A stretch of DNA of 64,000 nucleotides from Methanomassiliicoccales archaeon (GCA_026394395.1 JAPKYK010000006.1:91894-155893); one strand, 5' to 3'; positions 50,420-59,944 are shown, counted from the stretch's first letter. The notes: generated from the sequence alone by a model not told the origin. Translations and numbers: made by a program.

Positions 50420-51365
50420 CCACTTCGCTCCGGGCGTTGACCATCTTGCGCAGGCGCTCCGATTCCTGGATCTTCTTCAGCTCGTCCCGTCCGATGAGCG
50501 CCGTGCCCTCGATGCTTTTCCTGGTGTGTAACCGCTCGATGAATATAACCGATTCCTTCCCGGTGATGCGCGACAGGTCGGAGACCATCTTGGCCTTGTC
50601 GGCCAGATGCGCCTCGTCCTTCCCCAGTCCAGTGAGGATAAGCAGTTCCTTGTCCACGGTCAGGGCTTCGAAGGGGCACTTAGCCGTGGGCTTTATCAGC
50701 AACCCCAACTGCATGAGCATGGTGTAGATGTTCTTGCTGAACTCGTCGCACTTCTCCATATTCAAGGGCTTGCTTTCGTGGGGCAGCGGCTTGTAATTGA
50801 GCGGGTCCACCGGCACCACGATCTGATTGCCCAGGTACTCCTCCAGGCGAAGGGCCGCGTCGATCATGGCCCCCATGCCCGCCTCGTACATCTGGATGGT
50901 GCGTCGGGACACCCCGGCCACTTCCGCCAACGTTCCCAGGCTCACGCTGCGATCCTCGCGGATGCGGTGCAACAGCTCGCTGTCCAGGCGGACGTAGAGA
51001 CCGCCAGGGGCGGCGAAGATGAAGGGCGGCTCGTCATCCATCAGCAGGTCCTTCATCGTGGAGAAGGCAATGATGGGGATGTCGAAACGGGAGTAGACGA
51101 TGCCCTGCTCCAGGTCGCCCGAACCGGAACGCTCCCCAATCAGCATGATCGAGCCTCCCAGCGCTTCGGCCAGCACCTTCAGCTCCTCGGCGTTCTCCTT
51201 GGAGAAGGCGTCTATGTTAGTTAGAACTTTGATGAGCAACAGGCTCAGGTCGCGGCGGGCCACGACGTCAAAGGCTATGCTCCTAAGCCTCAGGGGCACG
51301 GAGGCTTTGAACCCTGAACGGAGCAGAAGCTCCCGCACTGACCTTATGAGCTCCTCGCGCTGCAC
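50406..51365 (-). CDS. Archaeal HTH regulator, COG1395 type
   Basis: A 319-residue archaeal protein with an N-terminal restriction-endonuclease-like alpha/beta region (FDVVARRDLSLLLIKVL, SIMLIGERS), a central Cro/cI helix-turn-helix (LGTLAEVAGVSRRTIQMYEAG, about 146-166), and a C-terminal domain with VFIERLHTRKSIEGTALIG. This order is that of the uncharacterised archaeal HTH-type regulatory protein family of COG1395. The GTG start lies 26 nt from a CTATATAA TATA box and lacks a Shine-Dalgarno, so the transcript is probably leaderless. Targets unknown; the next gene is overlapped. Confidence 0.83.
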   Translation of the reverse strand: MQREELIRSVRELLLRSGFKASVPLRLRSIAFDVVARRDLSLLLIKVLTNIDAFSKENAEELKVLAEALGGSIMLIGERSGSGDLEQGIVYSRFDIPIIAFSTMKDLLMDDEPPFIFAAPGGLYVRLDSELLHRIREDRSVSLGTLAEVAGVSRRTIQMYEAGMGAMIDAALRLEEYLGNQIVVPVDPLNYKPLPHESKPLNMEKCDEFSKNIYTMLMQLGLLIKPTAKCPFEALTVDKELLILTGLGKDEAHLADKAKMVSDLSRITGKESVIFIERLHTRKSIEGTALIGRDELKKIQESERLRKMVNARSEVDARD

Positions 51366-51431
51366 GACTGTAATTCGCTATAACTTCTATATAATGTTTG
51401 TTAAAAAAAGGAGGGGGGCCAGCCCCCTCGC

Positions 51432-51935
51432 TCAGGCGATGCCGATCCGCTTCCCCCGGCGCACCTTGGGAGCCCTGTCCATGATCACCGTGAGCACGCC
51501 GTTCCGGTACTCCGCAGCAGCGCTGTCGTCCACCACGTCGCAGGGAAGGTCCAGGCTCTTGCAGAACTTCTTACTCTCCGTATCCACGGAGATGTTCAGC
51601 TCCTTTCCCTCGGAGCGCAGGTCGATGTCCTGCTTGTCCACTCCCGGCAGCTCCACGATCACCTTGACCTTGTCCCCCTCCTCCACGATGTCGGTCAGGG
51701 GCTCCCGGCAATTGAGGTCGGGAGCGCCGTCCCGGGGCACGTTCCCGAACTCCTGCACCACCGGGCGGCCGTCCGCCCCCGTGCACACGGAGAGGCCGTA
51801 GACCAACGGCTCCGCGCCGGTCCCCTGCAGCGCTGCCTCCATGAACCGGTCCATGCGCTCCCGCATGACGTCGAAGTCCTCGTCGAAGGATTGGAACAGG
51901 TCGTTCCAATCGCCTCCGCCCATTCTTTTCACCAT
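51432..51935 (-). CDS. Hsp20-family small heat-shock protein (second copy)
   Basis: A 167-residue small heat-shock-like protein. An alpha-crystallin domain (about 75-155) contains DKVKVIVELPGVDKQDI and the GVLTVIMDRA segment near the end, but the classic IxI C-terminal motif is weak (RIGIA). The N-terminal arm is acidic (FDEDFDVMRERMDRF). It sits 4 nt from cdc48 and is the last gene of the hsp20-cdc48-hsp20 unit. It may bind clients for CDC48 unfolding; this is inferred from gene order. It is more divergent than the other copy. Confidence 0.87.
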   Translation of the reverse strand: MVKRMGGGDWNDLFQSFDEDFDVMRERMDRFMEAALQGTGAEPLVYGLSVCTGADGRPVVQEFGNVPRDGAPDLNCREPLTDIVEEGDKVKVIVELPGVDKQDIDLRSEGKELNISVDTESKKFCKSLDLPCDVVDDSAAAEYRNGVLTVIMDRAPKVRRGKRIGIA

Positions 51936-51939
51936 GTCA

Positions 51940-54123
51940 TCACCTCACGTACTCGAAATCCTTGGCTATCTTCTGGAACTTGTTCAGCTCCTGAAGGGAT
52001 ATGGGGCGGTGCTTCTCCACCGCGTCCAACACATGCTTCATGCTCACCCTGGTGTCCTTCATGGCCTCCGGGTCCTCGCCCTTGCCCTCGGCCACCGCTG
52101 CGCGAATGGCGCTCATGACCGACTCGTTGGCGATGGCCGCCAGGTCCGCACCGGTGTAGCCGTCCGTCTTGTGCGCCACCTCGTCCAAGTTAACATCCTC
52201 GGCCAGGGGCTTGCGCTGGAAGTGCACATTCAGTATGGCCTTCCTGGTCTCCAGGTCGGGGGTTTTCACCTGTATCAGGCGGTCGAAGCGCCCCGGTCGC
52301 AGCAGCGCTGGGTCGATGATGTCCGGACGGTTCGTCGCGGCGATCACCACCACGTTGTGCAGGGACTCCAGACCGTCAAGCTCGGTCAGCAGCTGGGATA
52401 TGACCCTCTCGGTGACGTGCGAGTCCGAGTCACATCCGCGGGTGGGGGCGATGGAATCGATCTCGTCCATGAAGATGATGCAGGGCGCAGCCTGCCTGGC
52501 CTTGCGGAACGTCTCCCGCACCGCCTTCTCGCTCTCGCCCACCCACTTGCTGAGGAACTCCGGGCCCTTGATGCTGATGAAGTTGCTCTCCGATTCCGTG
52601 GCGACGGCCTTAGCAAGCATGGTCTTCCCCGTCCCCGGCGGACCGTAGAGCAGCACGCCTTTGGGGGGCTCGGCGGCCATATGGTCGAACAGCTTGGCGT
52701 ACTTCAGCGGCCACTCCACCGCCTCCTTTAGCTCCGCCTTGACGTCCTCCAGCCCACCGATATCGTTCCAGTGCAGGTTGGGGGACTCGATGAACACCTC
52801 ACGCAAGCTGGACGGGGCCATCTCCCGCAGGGCGGAGAAGAAGTCGTCCTTTTGCACGGTGATGCGGTTGAGCACCTCGATGGGTATGCTGTCCGCCTCC
52901 AGGTCCAGGTCCGGCAGTATGCGGCGCAGGGAGTGCATGGCCGCCTCCTTGCACAGGGCGGCCAGGTCTGCTCCGGCGTAACCGTGCGTCAGATCAGCTA
53001 GCTTCTCCAGCACGACGTCCTCGGCCAAAGGCATACCGCGGGTGTGTATCTGCAGGATGTCCAAGCGGCCCTCGCGGTTGGGGATGTTGATCTCTATCTC
53101 GCGGTCGAAGCGGCCCGGGCGGCGCAGGGCCGGGTCCAGGGCGTTGGGCCGGTTGGTGGCGCCTATCACCACGACCTTGCCACGGGCCTGCAGCCCATCC
53201 ATCAGGGCCAGCAGCTGTGCCACTATCCTCCGTTCCATCTCCCCGCTGACCTCGTCCCGCTTGGGAGCGATGGAATCGATCTCGTCGATGAATATTATGG
53301 ATGGGGCGTTCTCCTCGGCCTGCTTGAATATCTCCCGGAGGCGCTCCTCGCTCTCTCCGTAGAACTTGCTCATGATCTCCGGTCCGCCGATGGAGGCGAA
53401 GTTGGCGCTGGTCTCGCCGGCCACGGCCTTGGCCAGGAGGGTCTTCCCCGTCCCTGGCGGGCCGTGCAGCAGCACGCCCTTGGGGGCTTCCACGCCCAGG
53501 CGCTCGAAGAGCTCCGGGTGGCGCAGGGGAAGCTCGATCATTTCCCGGACCTTCTTCACCTCGTCGCCCAGCCCTCCGATGTCCTCGTAGGTGACCTTGG
53601 GCACGCCGGTCGCGGCCTCCTTCACCGGCTTATCGCTGATCTTGATCTCCGTCCCGCTGGTAAGCAGCACGGCGTCCGCCCCCGGCTGGTAGGACATGAC
53701 CACCAGGTCGATGCGCCTGCCCATGACGTTCAGCTCCACTATGTCGCCGCGGGTGAACACCCGGCCTTCCATCATCTGCGCCAGGTATTCCTCGCCGCCC
53801 ATGATCCTCAGCTCCTCGGTGGGGGCGAAGGCGATCTTCTGGGCCGGCTTGACCACCACCTTGCGTATGGCGACCTTCTCGTCCATGCTGGTCTGGGCGT
53901 TCCGTCGGATGGTGCCGTCTATGCGGATCATCCCGCGATTGGCGTCCTCGTTGTAACCCGGCCACACCAACGCCACGGTCTTCTTCTTGCCCTCGACCTG
54001 CACCACGTCCCCGGCGGCCAGCCCCAGCACCTCCATGACGGCGGGATCTACGCGGGCGATGCCTCGGCCAGCATCCTTGGACTTGGCCTCAGCGACCTTC
54101 AAGACCTTGTCAGATGTGCTCAT
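51940..54123 (-). CDS. cdc48: CDC48/VCP AAA+ unfoldase
   Basis: A 727-residue double-AAA ATPase that pulls proteins apart for degradation or recycling, likely with the proteasome. The N domain (1-185) has the double-psi barrel ([25 protein letters not shown]). D1 has Walker A GPPGTGKT (221-228) and DEID with Asp280; D2 has Walker A GPPGTGKT (494-501) and FMDEID. Both have intact arginine fingers. The C-terminus (FEYVR) does not end in the strict HbYX motif, with Tyr third from last. It starts within a heat-shock cluster; no Shine-Dalgarno is needed if coupled to the upstream hsp20 gene 34 nt away. Confidence 0.97.
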   Translation of the reverse strand: MSTSDKVLKVAEAKSKDAGRGIARVDPAVMEVLGLAAGDVVQVEGKKKTVALVWPGYNEDANRGMIRIDGTIRRNAQTSMDEKVAIRKVVVKPAQKIAFAPTEELRIMGGEEYLAQMMEGRVFTRGDIVELNVMGRRIDLVVMSYQPGADAVLLTSGTEIKISDKPVKEAATGVPKVTYEDIGGLGDEVKKVREMIELPLRHPELFERLGVEAPKGVLLHGPPGTGKTLLAKAVAGETSANFASIGGPEIMSKFYGESEERLREIFKQAEENAPSIIFIDEIDSIAPKRDEVSGEMERRIVAQLLALMDGLQARGKVVVIGATNRPNALDPALRRPGRFDREIEINIPNREGRLDILQIHTRGMPLAEDVVLEKLADLTHGYAGADLAALCKEAAMHSLRRILPDLDLEADSIPIEVLNRITVQKDDFFSALREMAPSSLREVFIESPNLHWNDIGGLEDVKAELKEAVEWPLKYAKLFDHMAAEPPKGVLLYGPPGTGKTMLAKAVATESESNFISIKGPEFLSKWVGESEKAVRETFRKARQAAPCIIFMDEIDSIAPTRGCDSDSHVTERVISQLLTELDGLESLHNVVVIAATNRPDIIDPALLRPGRFDRLIQVKTPDLETRKAILNVHFQRKPLAEDVNLDEVAHKTDGYTGADLAAIANESVMSAIRAAVAEGKGEDPEAMKDTRVSMKHVLDAVEKHRPISLQELNKFQKIAKDFEYVR

Positions 54124-54157
54124 CTCAGCTCACTCTTTCGTTCAACGATAGGGATGT

Positions 54158-54637
54158 TCACTCCACCGCTATCTTCGTTCTACGTTCCTCGGTCGCCTGC
54201 GCCTTGGGCAGGGAGACCTCCAGAACGCCGTTCTCTATCCGGGCCTTGACGTTCTCCCGGTCCACGTCGTTCGGAAGGGGGACCTGGCGGAAGAAGCACA
54301 GGCTACCCCTCTCCTTCCTGATGTATCCCTCCTCCTTCTCTTCCGAGGCCTGCTCCTTGCAGGCGGAGATGTGGAGCGTCTCGTCGTCCATCTCTATGGA
54401 GACGTCCTCCTTGGCCATCCCCGGCAGGTCAGCCTGCACCACGTAGCGGTCCTTCTCCTCTCTGAGATCGACCATGGCCATCCTGGCATTCTTCGCTACC
54501 GGCCGATCGTCGTCCTCGAACGCGAACATGGGATGAAAAGCGCTCATCAACTGTTCCACGTCCTTGAACATCGAGACCGGTCCCGTGTTGCAACATTGGG
54601 GGACCAGTTCCACGCGCCCTTTAATCAAACCTAGCAT
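54158..54637 (-). CDS. Hsp20-family small heat-shock protein (first copy)
   Basis: A 159-residue small heat-shock protein. The alpha-crystallin domain (about 50-145) shows DRYVVQADLPGMAKEDVSIEMDDETLHIS and IENGVLEVSLPKA. A C-terminal IAVE resembles the I-x-I/V tail that docks dimers. It is an ATP-independent holdase. It heads the unit with cdc48 and a second hsp20, and its promoter region contains an AT-rich pair of repeats (GTATACTAT, GTATAGTAT) that may bind a heat-shock regulator. AAGGAG about 10 nt upstream of the ATG. Confidence 0.93.
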   Translation of the reverse strand: MLGLIKGRVELVPQCCNTGPVSMFKDVEQLMSAFHPMFAFEDDDRPVAKNARMAMVDLREEKDRYVVQADLPGMAKEDVSIEMDDETLHISACKEQASEEKEEGYIRKERGSLCFFRQVPLPNDVDRENVKARIENGVLEVSLPKAQATEERRTKIAVE

Positions 54638-54720
54638 TTCCCATCATCTCCTTTTACATATCAACCAATAGTTGTATACTATTAGTGATGTAGTATAGTA
54701 TTTGTGCTTCTATATATACT
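54638..54720 (-). promoter_or_regulatory. hsp20-cdc48 promoter with dyad/direct-repeat operator candidate
   Basis: TATA TATATATACT at 54711-54720 gives a start near 54688. Around and below it are ATAGT-N5-ACTAT (54668-54682), and a direct repeat GTATACTAT/GTATAGTAT spaced 19 nt (54674 and 54693). A nearby HTH regulator gene could act here. The Shine-Dalgarno AAGGAG follows. Confidence 0.45.
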
Positions 54721-55023
54721 TTACTTAACTCGTCGGTCAAGCTCCTGTTCCAATCTTGCGGCCAGCTCGGTCATGCGGCGCTGCAGGTCGTTCATCTCTT
54801 TCTTGATGTTAGGGCCGCCCTCCTTCAGCTCCTTCTCCAAACGCAACAGGGCTTGCTCTGCCTCCTTCCCGCCCAGCTTAGCGTTGTCCGCCGCATCCTT
54901 CACCGCGTCACGTCCCAAGCGGTCCATGTCCTTGGCCGCGGCCCGCATGGCCTTGTCCAGGTCCGTGCCTATCCTTTTCAGTTCCCTCAGATACTTGTCT
55001 AATTCGCTTCCCTCATCCGTCAT
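54721..55023 (-). CDS. Small helical charged protein next to heat-shock regulator
   Basis: A 100-residue protein with a single long helical or coiled-coil character throughout (LDKYLRELKRIGTDLDKAMR and ALLRLEKELKEGG and so on) and high Lys/Glu content. It overlaps the end of the HTH regulator gene by 11 nt and is therefore co-transcribed. It could bind the regulator's coiled coil or act as a stress protein. No family is recognised. Confidence 0.72.
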   Translation of the reverse strand: MTDEGSELDKYLRELKRIGTDLDKAMRAAAKDMDRLGRDAVKDAADNAKLGGKEAEQALLRLEKELKEGGPNIKKEMNDLQRRMTELAARLEQELDRRVK

Positions 55024-55636
55024 TTTTTTCTGCCTCTAGTGGGCCGATGATTTTGTCGACCGCGTCGTCACGCAACCCCAAGCTGCGGGCCAATTCCTTT
55101 AGCTCCATCTCCGGGTGCAGGACGTATTCGAAAACGATCTTGCGGCTGCGATAGTCGTGGTACTCCGCCTCCACTATGCGCCCAGTCTCCTCCAGCAGCG
55201 TTTCCTTGTCGTTGATGAGCTGGGCCCGCCGCTCCTTGATCCCTTCCATCTCCCGGTCTATCTCTCCCAGGCGCATCCTGAGGCCCAACAGCTTCCCGCC
55301 TCCTCCGCCTTCTCCCGTCTCTTCGGCATGCTCCTCTATGTGTCGGGTTGTGGATTCGGTGTTGAACAGCCCCGGCCCGATGTCCACGACCACGGTGAAC
55401 CCGGTGGTGGGGAAGTAACGACGACGGGCCGGACCTCCCTGGTCGCTCTCCTCAGAGAAGGAACTGATCAGTTCCAGGTCCTCCAGCATCCGCAGGTGCT
55501 TCATTATCCCTTGCTGACTGAGCCCCAGCTCCCGGGACAGTTGGAGAGGGTAGTGCGGTTCGCGCACCAAGGCCTCCAGTATCCTGCGCCGAGTGGGGTT
55601 CTCTATGACCGACAACAGCATGTCTAGCTCGTCCAT
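55013..55636 (-). CDS. ArsR-type winged-helix regulator with C-terminal coiled coil
   Basis: A 207-residue regulator. Residues 1-80 are a winged helix of the ArsR-like kind (MLLSVIENPTRRRILEAL, PLQLSRELGLSQQGIMKHLRMLEDLELIS, then a wing). A hydrophobic effector-like strand region GFTVVVDIGPG follows, then a long coiled coil (about 105-165) and a second small helix-turn-helix-like C-terminus (MELKELARSLGLRDDAVDKIIG). It resembles archaeal heat-shock regulators in placement: in Archaeoglobus, HSR1 is encoded with cdc48 and hsp20. Its promoter is AT-rich (TATATATAGTATG on the minus strand). Confidence 0.85.
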   Translation of the reverse strand: MDELDMLLSVIENPTRRRILEALVREPHYPLQLSRELGLSQQGIMKHLRMLEDLELISSFSEESDQGGPARRRYFPTTGFTVVVDIGPGLFNTESTTRHIEEHAEETGEGGGGGKLLGLRMRLGEIDREMEGIKERRAQLINDKETLLEETGRIVEAEYHDYRSRKIVFEYVLHPEMELKELARSLGLRDDAVDKIIGPLEAEKNDG

Positions 55637-55746
55637 GTTCCACCAACTATGCAACTTATTGTTTACATCTACTAATTGTGAACATACTATATATATAATA
55701 AATGCTGGGGCGGGAACATTTATCTAAGGTACATCGTTCAAGTGGC

Positions 55747-56790
55747 ATGGTAGGTGAGCTGGTGGGCGAGAGCGTTATCATCGCCGACATGGCCGAGGGT
55801 AGCCAGGTATACAACAAGGGCTATTACGGCTACCCCCGCCCCGGAGGCGGACTGGAGCTGGACCTCCTGGAAGCGCTCTACCTCCTGGAATGCGACAAGC
55901 TCAAGGTGCAGATCGCCGGCAAGGAGGTAGACCACGCCACCCTATATCGGCGGGTCGCTCGTTCCGTGGAAGAACTTCAGACCCGGTACATCGTCTACCG
56001 CGACCTGAGGCAGAGGGGATACATCGTCAAGCTGGACCAGGGGGATTTTAACTTCCGGGTTTATTCCCGCGGGGCCAACCCGCACAACTCGCAGGCCCAG
56101 AACTGGGTGCTGGCGATATCGGAGAGAGACATCTTCAACATCGCCGCCCTGCAGGAGAAGAGCGAGACCTCGCAGCGGACGCGCAAGGAGCTGCTGCTGG
56201 GCGTGGTGGACGAGGAAGGGGACATCACCTACTACACCGTGGAGAGCGCCGATCCGCACGGGGTCACGGAGGAATCGCCCACCACTGCCGAGGGGGCGCT
56301 GCTGGACGACGCGGTCATCGTTCTCGGGGAAGACGCCGACCGCCTATACGAGAACGGCTTTTACGGCAAGAAGATCGGCCCCATGCTCCAGCTTTCATTG
56401 ATAGAGACGGCCTACCTCATCGAGAAGGGACGGCTGGAGGTGCGCTCCATCCGGTCCGGGCAGAAGATGGGGGAGAAGGGGTTCCTGACCAGCGCCAAGC
56501 GCTCCCAGCCCGATTTCGAGCTGCGCATGAGGGCCTACCAGGACCTGCGGTCTCGGGGCATGGTAGTGAAGACCGGTTTCAAGTACGGCACCCATTTCCG
56601 GGTGTACGAGGGGAACCCCTCCAAGCATCACTCACGATACCTGGTGCACGTGGTCCCGGACGATTACTCCACCGTATGGGCGGAGATATCCCGGGCGGTA
56701 AGGCTAGCGCACGGGGTGAAGAAGGAGATACTGTTCGCCAGCTCGGGGCAGGACCTTCGCTACGTTCAGTTGACCAGGGTGCGGCCTTAA
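55747..56790 (+). CDS. endA: tRNA-splicing endonuclease EndA (fused two-repeat form)
   Basis: Enzyme that cuts tRNA and rRNA introns at bulge-helix-bulge motifs. About 347 residues comprise two repeats of the EndA fold, the longer homodimeric (alpha2) form. The C-terminal repeat is catalytic: FRVY, HSRYLVHVV and GVKKEILFA carry Tyr, His and Lys. The N-terminal repeat (about 15-165) is degenerate and lacks the HSRY histidine, as expected. Start choice: an ATG at 55702 lies inside the AT-rich promoter, and TTTATCT lies about 25 nt upstream of the chosen ATG. Confidence 0.93.
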   Translation: MVGELVGESVIIADMAEGSQVYNKGYYGYPRPGGGLELDLLEALYLLECDKLKVQIAGKEVDHATLYRRVARSVEELQTRYIVYRDLRQRGYIVKLDQGDFNFRVYSRGANPHNSQAQNWVLAISERDIFNIAALQEKSETSQRTRKELLLGVVDEEGDITYYTVESADPHGVTEESPTTAEGALLDDAVIVLGEDADRLYENGFYGKKIGPMLQLSLIETAYLIEKGRLEVRSIRSGQKMGEKGFLTSAKRSQPDFELRMRAYQDLRSRGMVVKTGFKYGTHFRVYEGNPSKHHSRYLVHVVPDDYSTVWAEISRAVRLAHGVKKEILFASSGQDLRYVQLTRVRP

Positions 56791-57728
56791 GCGGGACAGG
56801 TCGGTTCGGCCCTCAATGACTCCATGACCTTCTTGGCCCCGGCCACGTCCTCCGGGTCTAGGCTCATCGCCTCGGTCAGGAGCTTGTCCGCCTCTTCCAT
56901 ATGGCCCTTGTTAGCCATGACCACGGCCATCTTGACCATGAGGTTGGTGCGCTTGCGCTCGTACCTGGTGTGGTTGATGGCCGTCCGGTAGGCCTCCACG
57001 GCCTCGTCCGGCTTGCCGGCCTTCAGCAGCCCGTCGCCCAATCGGGCGTAGTGGGCCGAGCGGGTCTCTGGCGCAGCCTCGGACTCCGCGGTCTTCCGCA
57101 GCGTTTCCACCATCTTGAGCAGCGACGGGGAATTCTCGATGACGGTCCCGCATTGACAACAGGAATGCTCCCCCTCCTTGATCTCGGTGCCGCAATTGGC
57201 GCAGATGTGAGGCAGGTACGTACCGCAATCGGGGCACCGCACCCAATCGATATCCACGACACCAGAGCACTTGGGGCATTGGGACACGACCTTGACCGTG
57301 GTCCGGCCGAAGCGCTTCAGGGAAGCCTCCACCTCCTCCTTGCTAGGCATGAAGGCCTTGCGGTAGATGAGCAGCAGGACGATGGCCAAAGCCTCCAAGG
57401 CCAGCGCAGCTAAGTTCAGCTGTAATATCAGGTCCGCCGTCAGAAGCAGCAGGAACAGATGCAGCACGACAGCAATGCCCAGGGCCTTCATGACCCCCGG
57501 CCACTCCCCGATCTGAGTGCCGGCGATGGCCCGAGAGGTGGATATCTCCCAGATCCCGAACACGGTGAAGACGAGCAACATGAATATGCCTTCGATGGTG
57601 CCCACGGTCTTGAAGGAGAACATGGCCATTACCGGGGATATTATAAGCATGAGGCCGGCGAAGATCACGCCTGCCGACGGTAGCAGCAGTATTAGTTTCT
57701 TGAACTTCCTAACCTTCAAACGGCTCAC
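56787..57728 (-). CDS. Membrane zinc-ribbon protein with C-terminal TPR-like helices
   Basis: A 313-residue protein. Four TM helices occupy about 10-32, 45-65, 80-102 and 105-122. Then a double zinc ribbon: CPKC...CPDC and CANC...CCQC (150-200), and a helical C-terminal region (about 210-310) with two tetratricopeptide-like pairs (ARLGDGLLKAGKPDEAVEAYRTAI, AVVMANKGHMEEADKLLTEAMSLDP). A protein-interaction platform at the membrane is likely; the function is unknown. Its last four bases overlap the convergent endA. Confidence 0.85.
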   Translation of the reverse strand: MSRLKVRKFKKLILLLPSAGVIFAGLMLIISPVMAMFSFKTVGTIEGIFMLLVFTVFGIWEISTSRAIAGTQIGEWPGVMKALGIAVVLHLFLLLLTADLILQLNLAALALEALAIVLLLIYRKAFMPSKEEVEASLKRFGRTTVKVVSQCPKCSGVVDIDWVRCPDCGTYLPHICANCGTEIKEGEHSCCQCGTVIENSPSLLKMVETLRKTAESEAAPETRSAHYARLGDGLLKAGKPDEAVEAYRTAINHTRYERKRTNLMVKMAVVMANKGHMEEADKLLTEAMSLDPEDVAGAKKVMESLRAEPTCPA

Positions 57729-57787
57729 CTCTCAAAGGCACTTGAATGCTCTCCTTTAAAATGTTGAAAAGATAAGAGGTTTGCGGG

Positions 57788-58732
57788 TCAGAGCTGTATC
57801 TCTATGCCCAACTTGTCCGTCAGCTCCTTGTAACGGTTCCTGATGGTGACCTCTGTCACCCCGGCGATGTCCGCCACCTCCCTCTGGGTGCGCCTCTCGT
57901 TGCACAGGATGCTGGCGATGTAGATGGCCGCCGCGGCGACGCCCGTGGGGCCGCGCCCGGAGGTCAGCTCCTTCTTGTTAGCGTCCTTCAGGATGTCGGC
58001 GGCCTTGGACTGGACCTCTCCGCTCAGCTTGAGCTCGGAGCAGAACCTCTGCACGTAGTCCTGGGGCTTGGTAGGCATCAGCTTTAGGGAAAGCTCCCTG
58101 GTCATGAACCTGTAGGTGCGCCCGATCTCCTTCCGGCCAACGCGGCTGGAACTGGCCACTTCGTCAAGGGTACGGGGGACGTTGCACTGGCGGCAGGCGG
58201 CGTAGAGCGAGGCGGCGACCACGCCCTCGATGCTCCTCCCGCGGATCAGGTTCTTGTTGACCGCCTTGCGGTACACCATGGCCGCGGTCTCGCGCACGTT
58301 GCGGGGCAGACCCATGGCCGAGGCCATACGGTCCAACTCGCTGAGGGCGAAGGCCAGGTTGCGCTCCGTGGCGTTAGAGACCCGGATGCGCCGCTGCCAC
58401 TTCCTAAGGCGGTAAAGCTGGGCACGATTCCTCGTGGGGATGCTCTTGCCATAGGAGTCCTTGTTCTTCCAGGAGATCTCGGTAGAAAGTCCCTTATCGT
58501 GGATGGTGTAGGTCATGGGCGCTCCGGTCCTGGCCCGCTTCTCGCCCTGCTCCACGTCGAAGGCCCTCCATTCAGGGCCCAGATCTATGAACTGGTCATC
58601 GATAACTAATCCGCACTCTTCGCAGATCAGCTCGCCTCTCTCATAGTCCCTGACCAGATGCGCGCTATTGCACTCTGGGCACCGGGTTATCTCCTCTGCC
58701 CCTTTCTCTTTGTTTGCCACTACCATGGTCAT
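57788..58732 (-). CDS. tfb: Transcription initiation factor TFB
   Basis: Archaeal TFIIB homologue of about 314 residues that bridges TBP-DNA and RNA polymerase. N-terminal zinc ribbon CPECN...CEECG (near residues 18-41 of this start), B-finger region, and two cyclin-fold repeats (about 110-200 and 210-300), each with helix-turn-helix; the BRE-reading C-terminal [25 protein letters not shown] is complete. It overlaps the gar1 gene by 68 nt, so the start may lie at the nearby ATG codons (58732 or 58726). gar1-tfb is a common archaeal pair. Confidence 0.94.
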   Translation of the reverse strand: MTMVVANKEKGAEEITRCPECNSAHLVRDYERGELICEECGLVIDDQFIDLGPEWRAFDVEQGEKRARTGAPMTYTIHDKGLSTEISWKNKDSYGKSIPTRNRAQLYRLRKWQRRIRVSNATERNLAFALSELDRMASAMGLPRNVRETAAMVYRKAVNKNLIRGRSIEGVVAASLYAACRQCNVPRTLDEVASSSRVGRKEIGRTYRFMTRELSLKLMPTKPQDYVQRFCSELKLSGEVQSKAADILKDANKKELTSGRGPTGVAAAAIYIASILCNERRTQREVADIAGVTEVTIRNRYKELTDKLGIEIQL

Positions 58733-58961
58733 CGACCCCATCAATATACACCTGCTTTCCAGCGACAGACAGCAGGCTGGTGTCTCCGGTCGGTTCAACG
58801 GTCACATAAGGCGAGTCCACCGGTCCGAAGATCCTGACAACGCCGCCCATCAATCTCTTGCGGTTGTCCCAGACCTTGTCACGAAGCTTGGGAGTGAAGG
58901 CGGCGCGGACCACCAGATTGCCATCCACGGTCACTTCCTGCACGTTCCCAAGGAATTGCAT
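58665..58961 (-). CDS. gar1: H/ACA RNP protein Gar1
   Basis: A 98-residue subunit of the H/ACA ribonucleoprotein that pseudouridylates RNA with Cbf5, Nop10 and L7Ae. The six-stranded barrel is visible: [44 protein letters not shown] and GKQVYIDG. The last 20 residues are overlapping tail, rich in Gly and Arg like eukaryotic GAR ends. A TTTTATAG TATA box lies about 60 nt upstream; a short leader carries a weak CACCG...CGGTG stem. Confidence 0.87.
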   Translation of the reverse strand: MQFLGNVQEVTVDGNLVVRAAFTPKLRDKVWDNRKRLMGGVVRIFGPVDSPYVTVEPTGDTSLLSVAGKQVYIDGVDDHGSGKQRERGRGDNPVPRVQ

Positions 58962-59155
58962 GGCCCACCATAATCACCGTTTGTTAACCGGTGTTGAGAG
59001 AGAGGATTAGAAAACAACTATAAAAGCATTACGCAAAGGTATATTTATTTGACATCTCAAGGGTTATAACCTTTGCCTAAAACACTCCAACCTCTGGATA
59101 TATAACATTATCATAAGGGCCTGTGACACGGCATCGTACGGGAGGCGCACAGTTT

Positions 59156-59944
59156 ATGTCAATGTTACGCTTTCTACCGGCCGTGAAGATATCCGAGGAC
59201 CATCCCAGATATCGCTCCCTCATCACCAGGGAACGAATGGCGGCCATGGTTGGCGAGGGCGTGGTTTCCACGACCGGGCTCATCGCCCACGGCCGGGGGG
59301 AGGCCTTTGACTATCTGCTGGGGGAGAGGACCGTCCCCGAGGCCGAATCAGCGGAGAGGGCCGCCGCTGCCTTTCTGGTCCTCGCTGAGCGACCGGTTAT
59401 AACCGTCAACGGCAACGCCGCCGCCCTGGCGGCCAGGGACCTGGGGGAACTGTCCCGGGCCTCCGGCGCCCCCCTGGAGGTCAACCTGTTCCACCGCAGC
59501 GATGAGCGCGTGGAGAAGGTGTGTGCCTTCGTGGAGAGGGAGAGCGGCGAGAAGGTCCTCGGGAGACAACAGGACGGCATCCTGGAAGGCATCGCCTCCG
59601 ACCGGGCCAGATGCACCAGGAAGGGTCTGCTGGCCGCGGACGTGGTGCTCATCCCCCTGGAGGACGGGGACCGGGCCGAGGCCATGGTGCGGGCAGGAAA
59701 GAAGGTCATATCCATCGACCTCAACCCGCTCTCCCGGACCAGCCTGACGGCCACGGTGGCCGTGGTGGACGAGATCACCAGGGCGGTGCCGAACATCATC
59801 GCCCAGGTCAAGAGATTCAAGAACGACCAGGAAGAGGCCCACCGCGTGCTGACCGCCTTCGACAACCGAAGGAACCTGAACGCGGTCCTGGATCGCATAT
59901 GTCATGAGCTCAAGGAGAAAGGCTCCGCTCGAACCGAGGGATAG
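59156..59944 (+). CDS. 4-phosphopantoate-beta-alanine ligase (archaeal CoA pathway)
   Basis: Archaeal enzyme that joins phosphopantoate and beta-alanine to give 4-phosphopantothenate in CoA synthesis. The 262-residue product shows VKISEDHPRYRSLITRERM, GLIAHGRGEAFDYLLGE, PVITVNGNAAALAA, LEVNLFHRSDERVEK and VISIDLNPLSRTSLTATVAVVDEITRAVPN, characteristic of COG1701/DUF137. A GGAGG sits 10 nt upstream of the ATG at 59156; the GTG at 59123 would overlap the TATA-proximal leader. It heads a run with ahcY and a kinase, all on the plus strand within 2 nt gaps. Confidence 0.93.
   Translation: MSMLRFLPAVKISEDHPRYRSLITRERMAAMVGEGVVSTTGLIAHGRGEAFDYLLGERTVPEAESAERAAAAFLVLAERPVITVNGNAAALAARDLGELSRASGAPLEVNLFHRSDERVEKVCAFVERESGEKVLGRQQDGILEGIASDRARCTRKGLLAADVVLIPLEDGDRAEAMVRAGKKVISIDLNPLSRTSLTATVAVVDEITRAVPNIIAQVKRFKNDQEEAHRVLTAFDNRRNLNAVLDRICHELKEKGSARTEG

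Noticed and set aside
53044..54249. Plus-strand ORF of 401 codons
   Set aside because: Antisense to cdc48 with the same low-complexity composition and no homology pattern.
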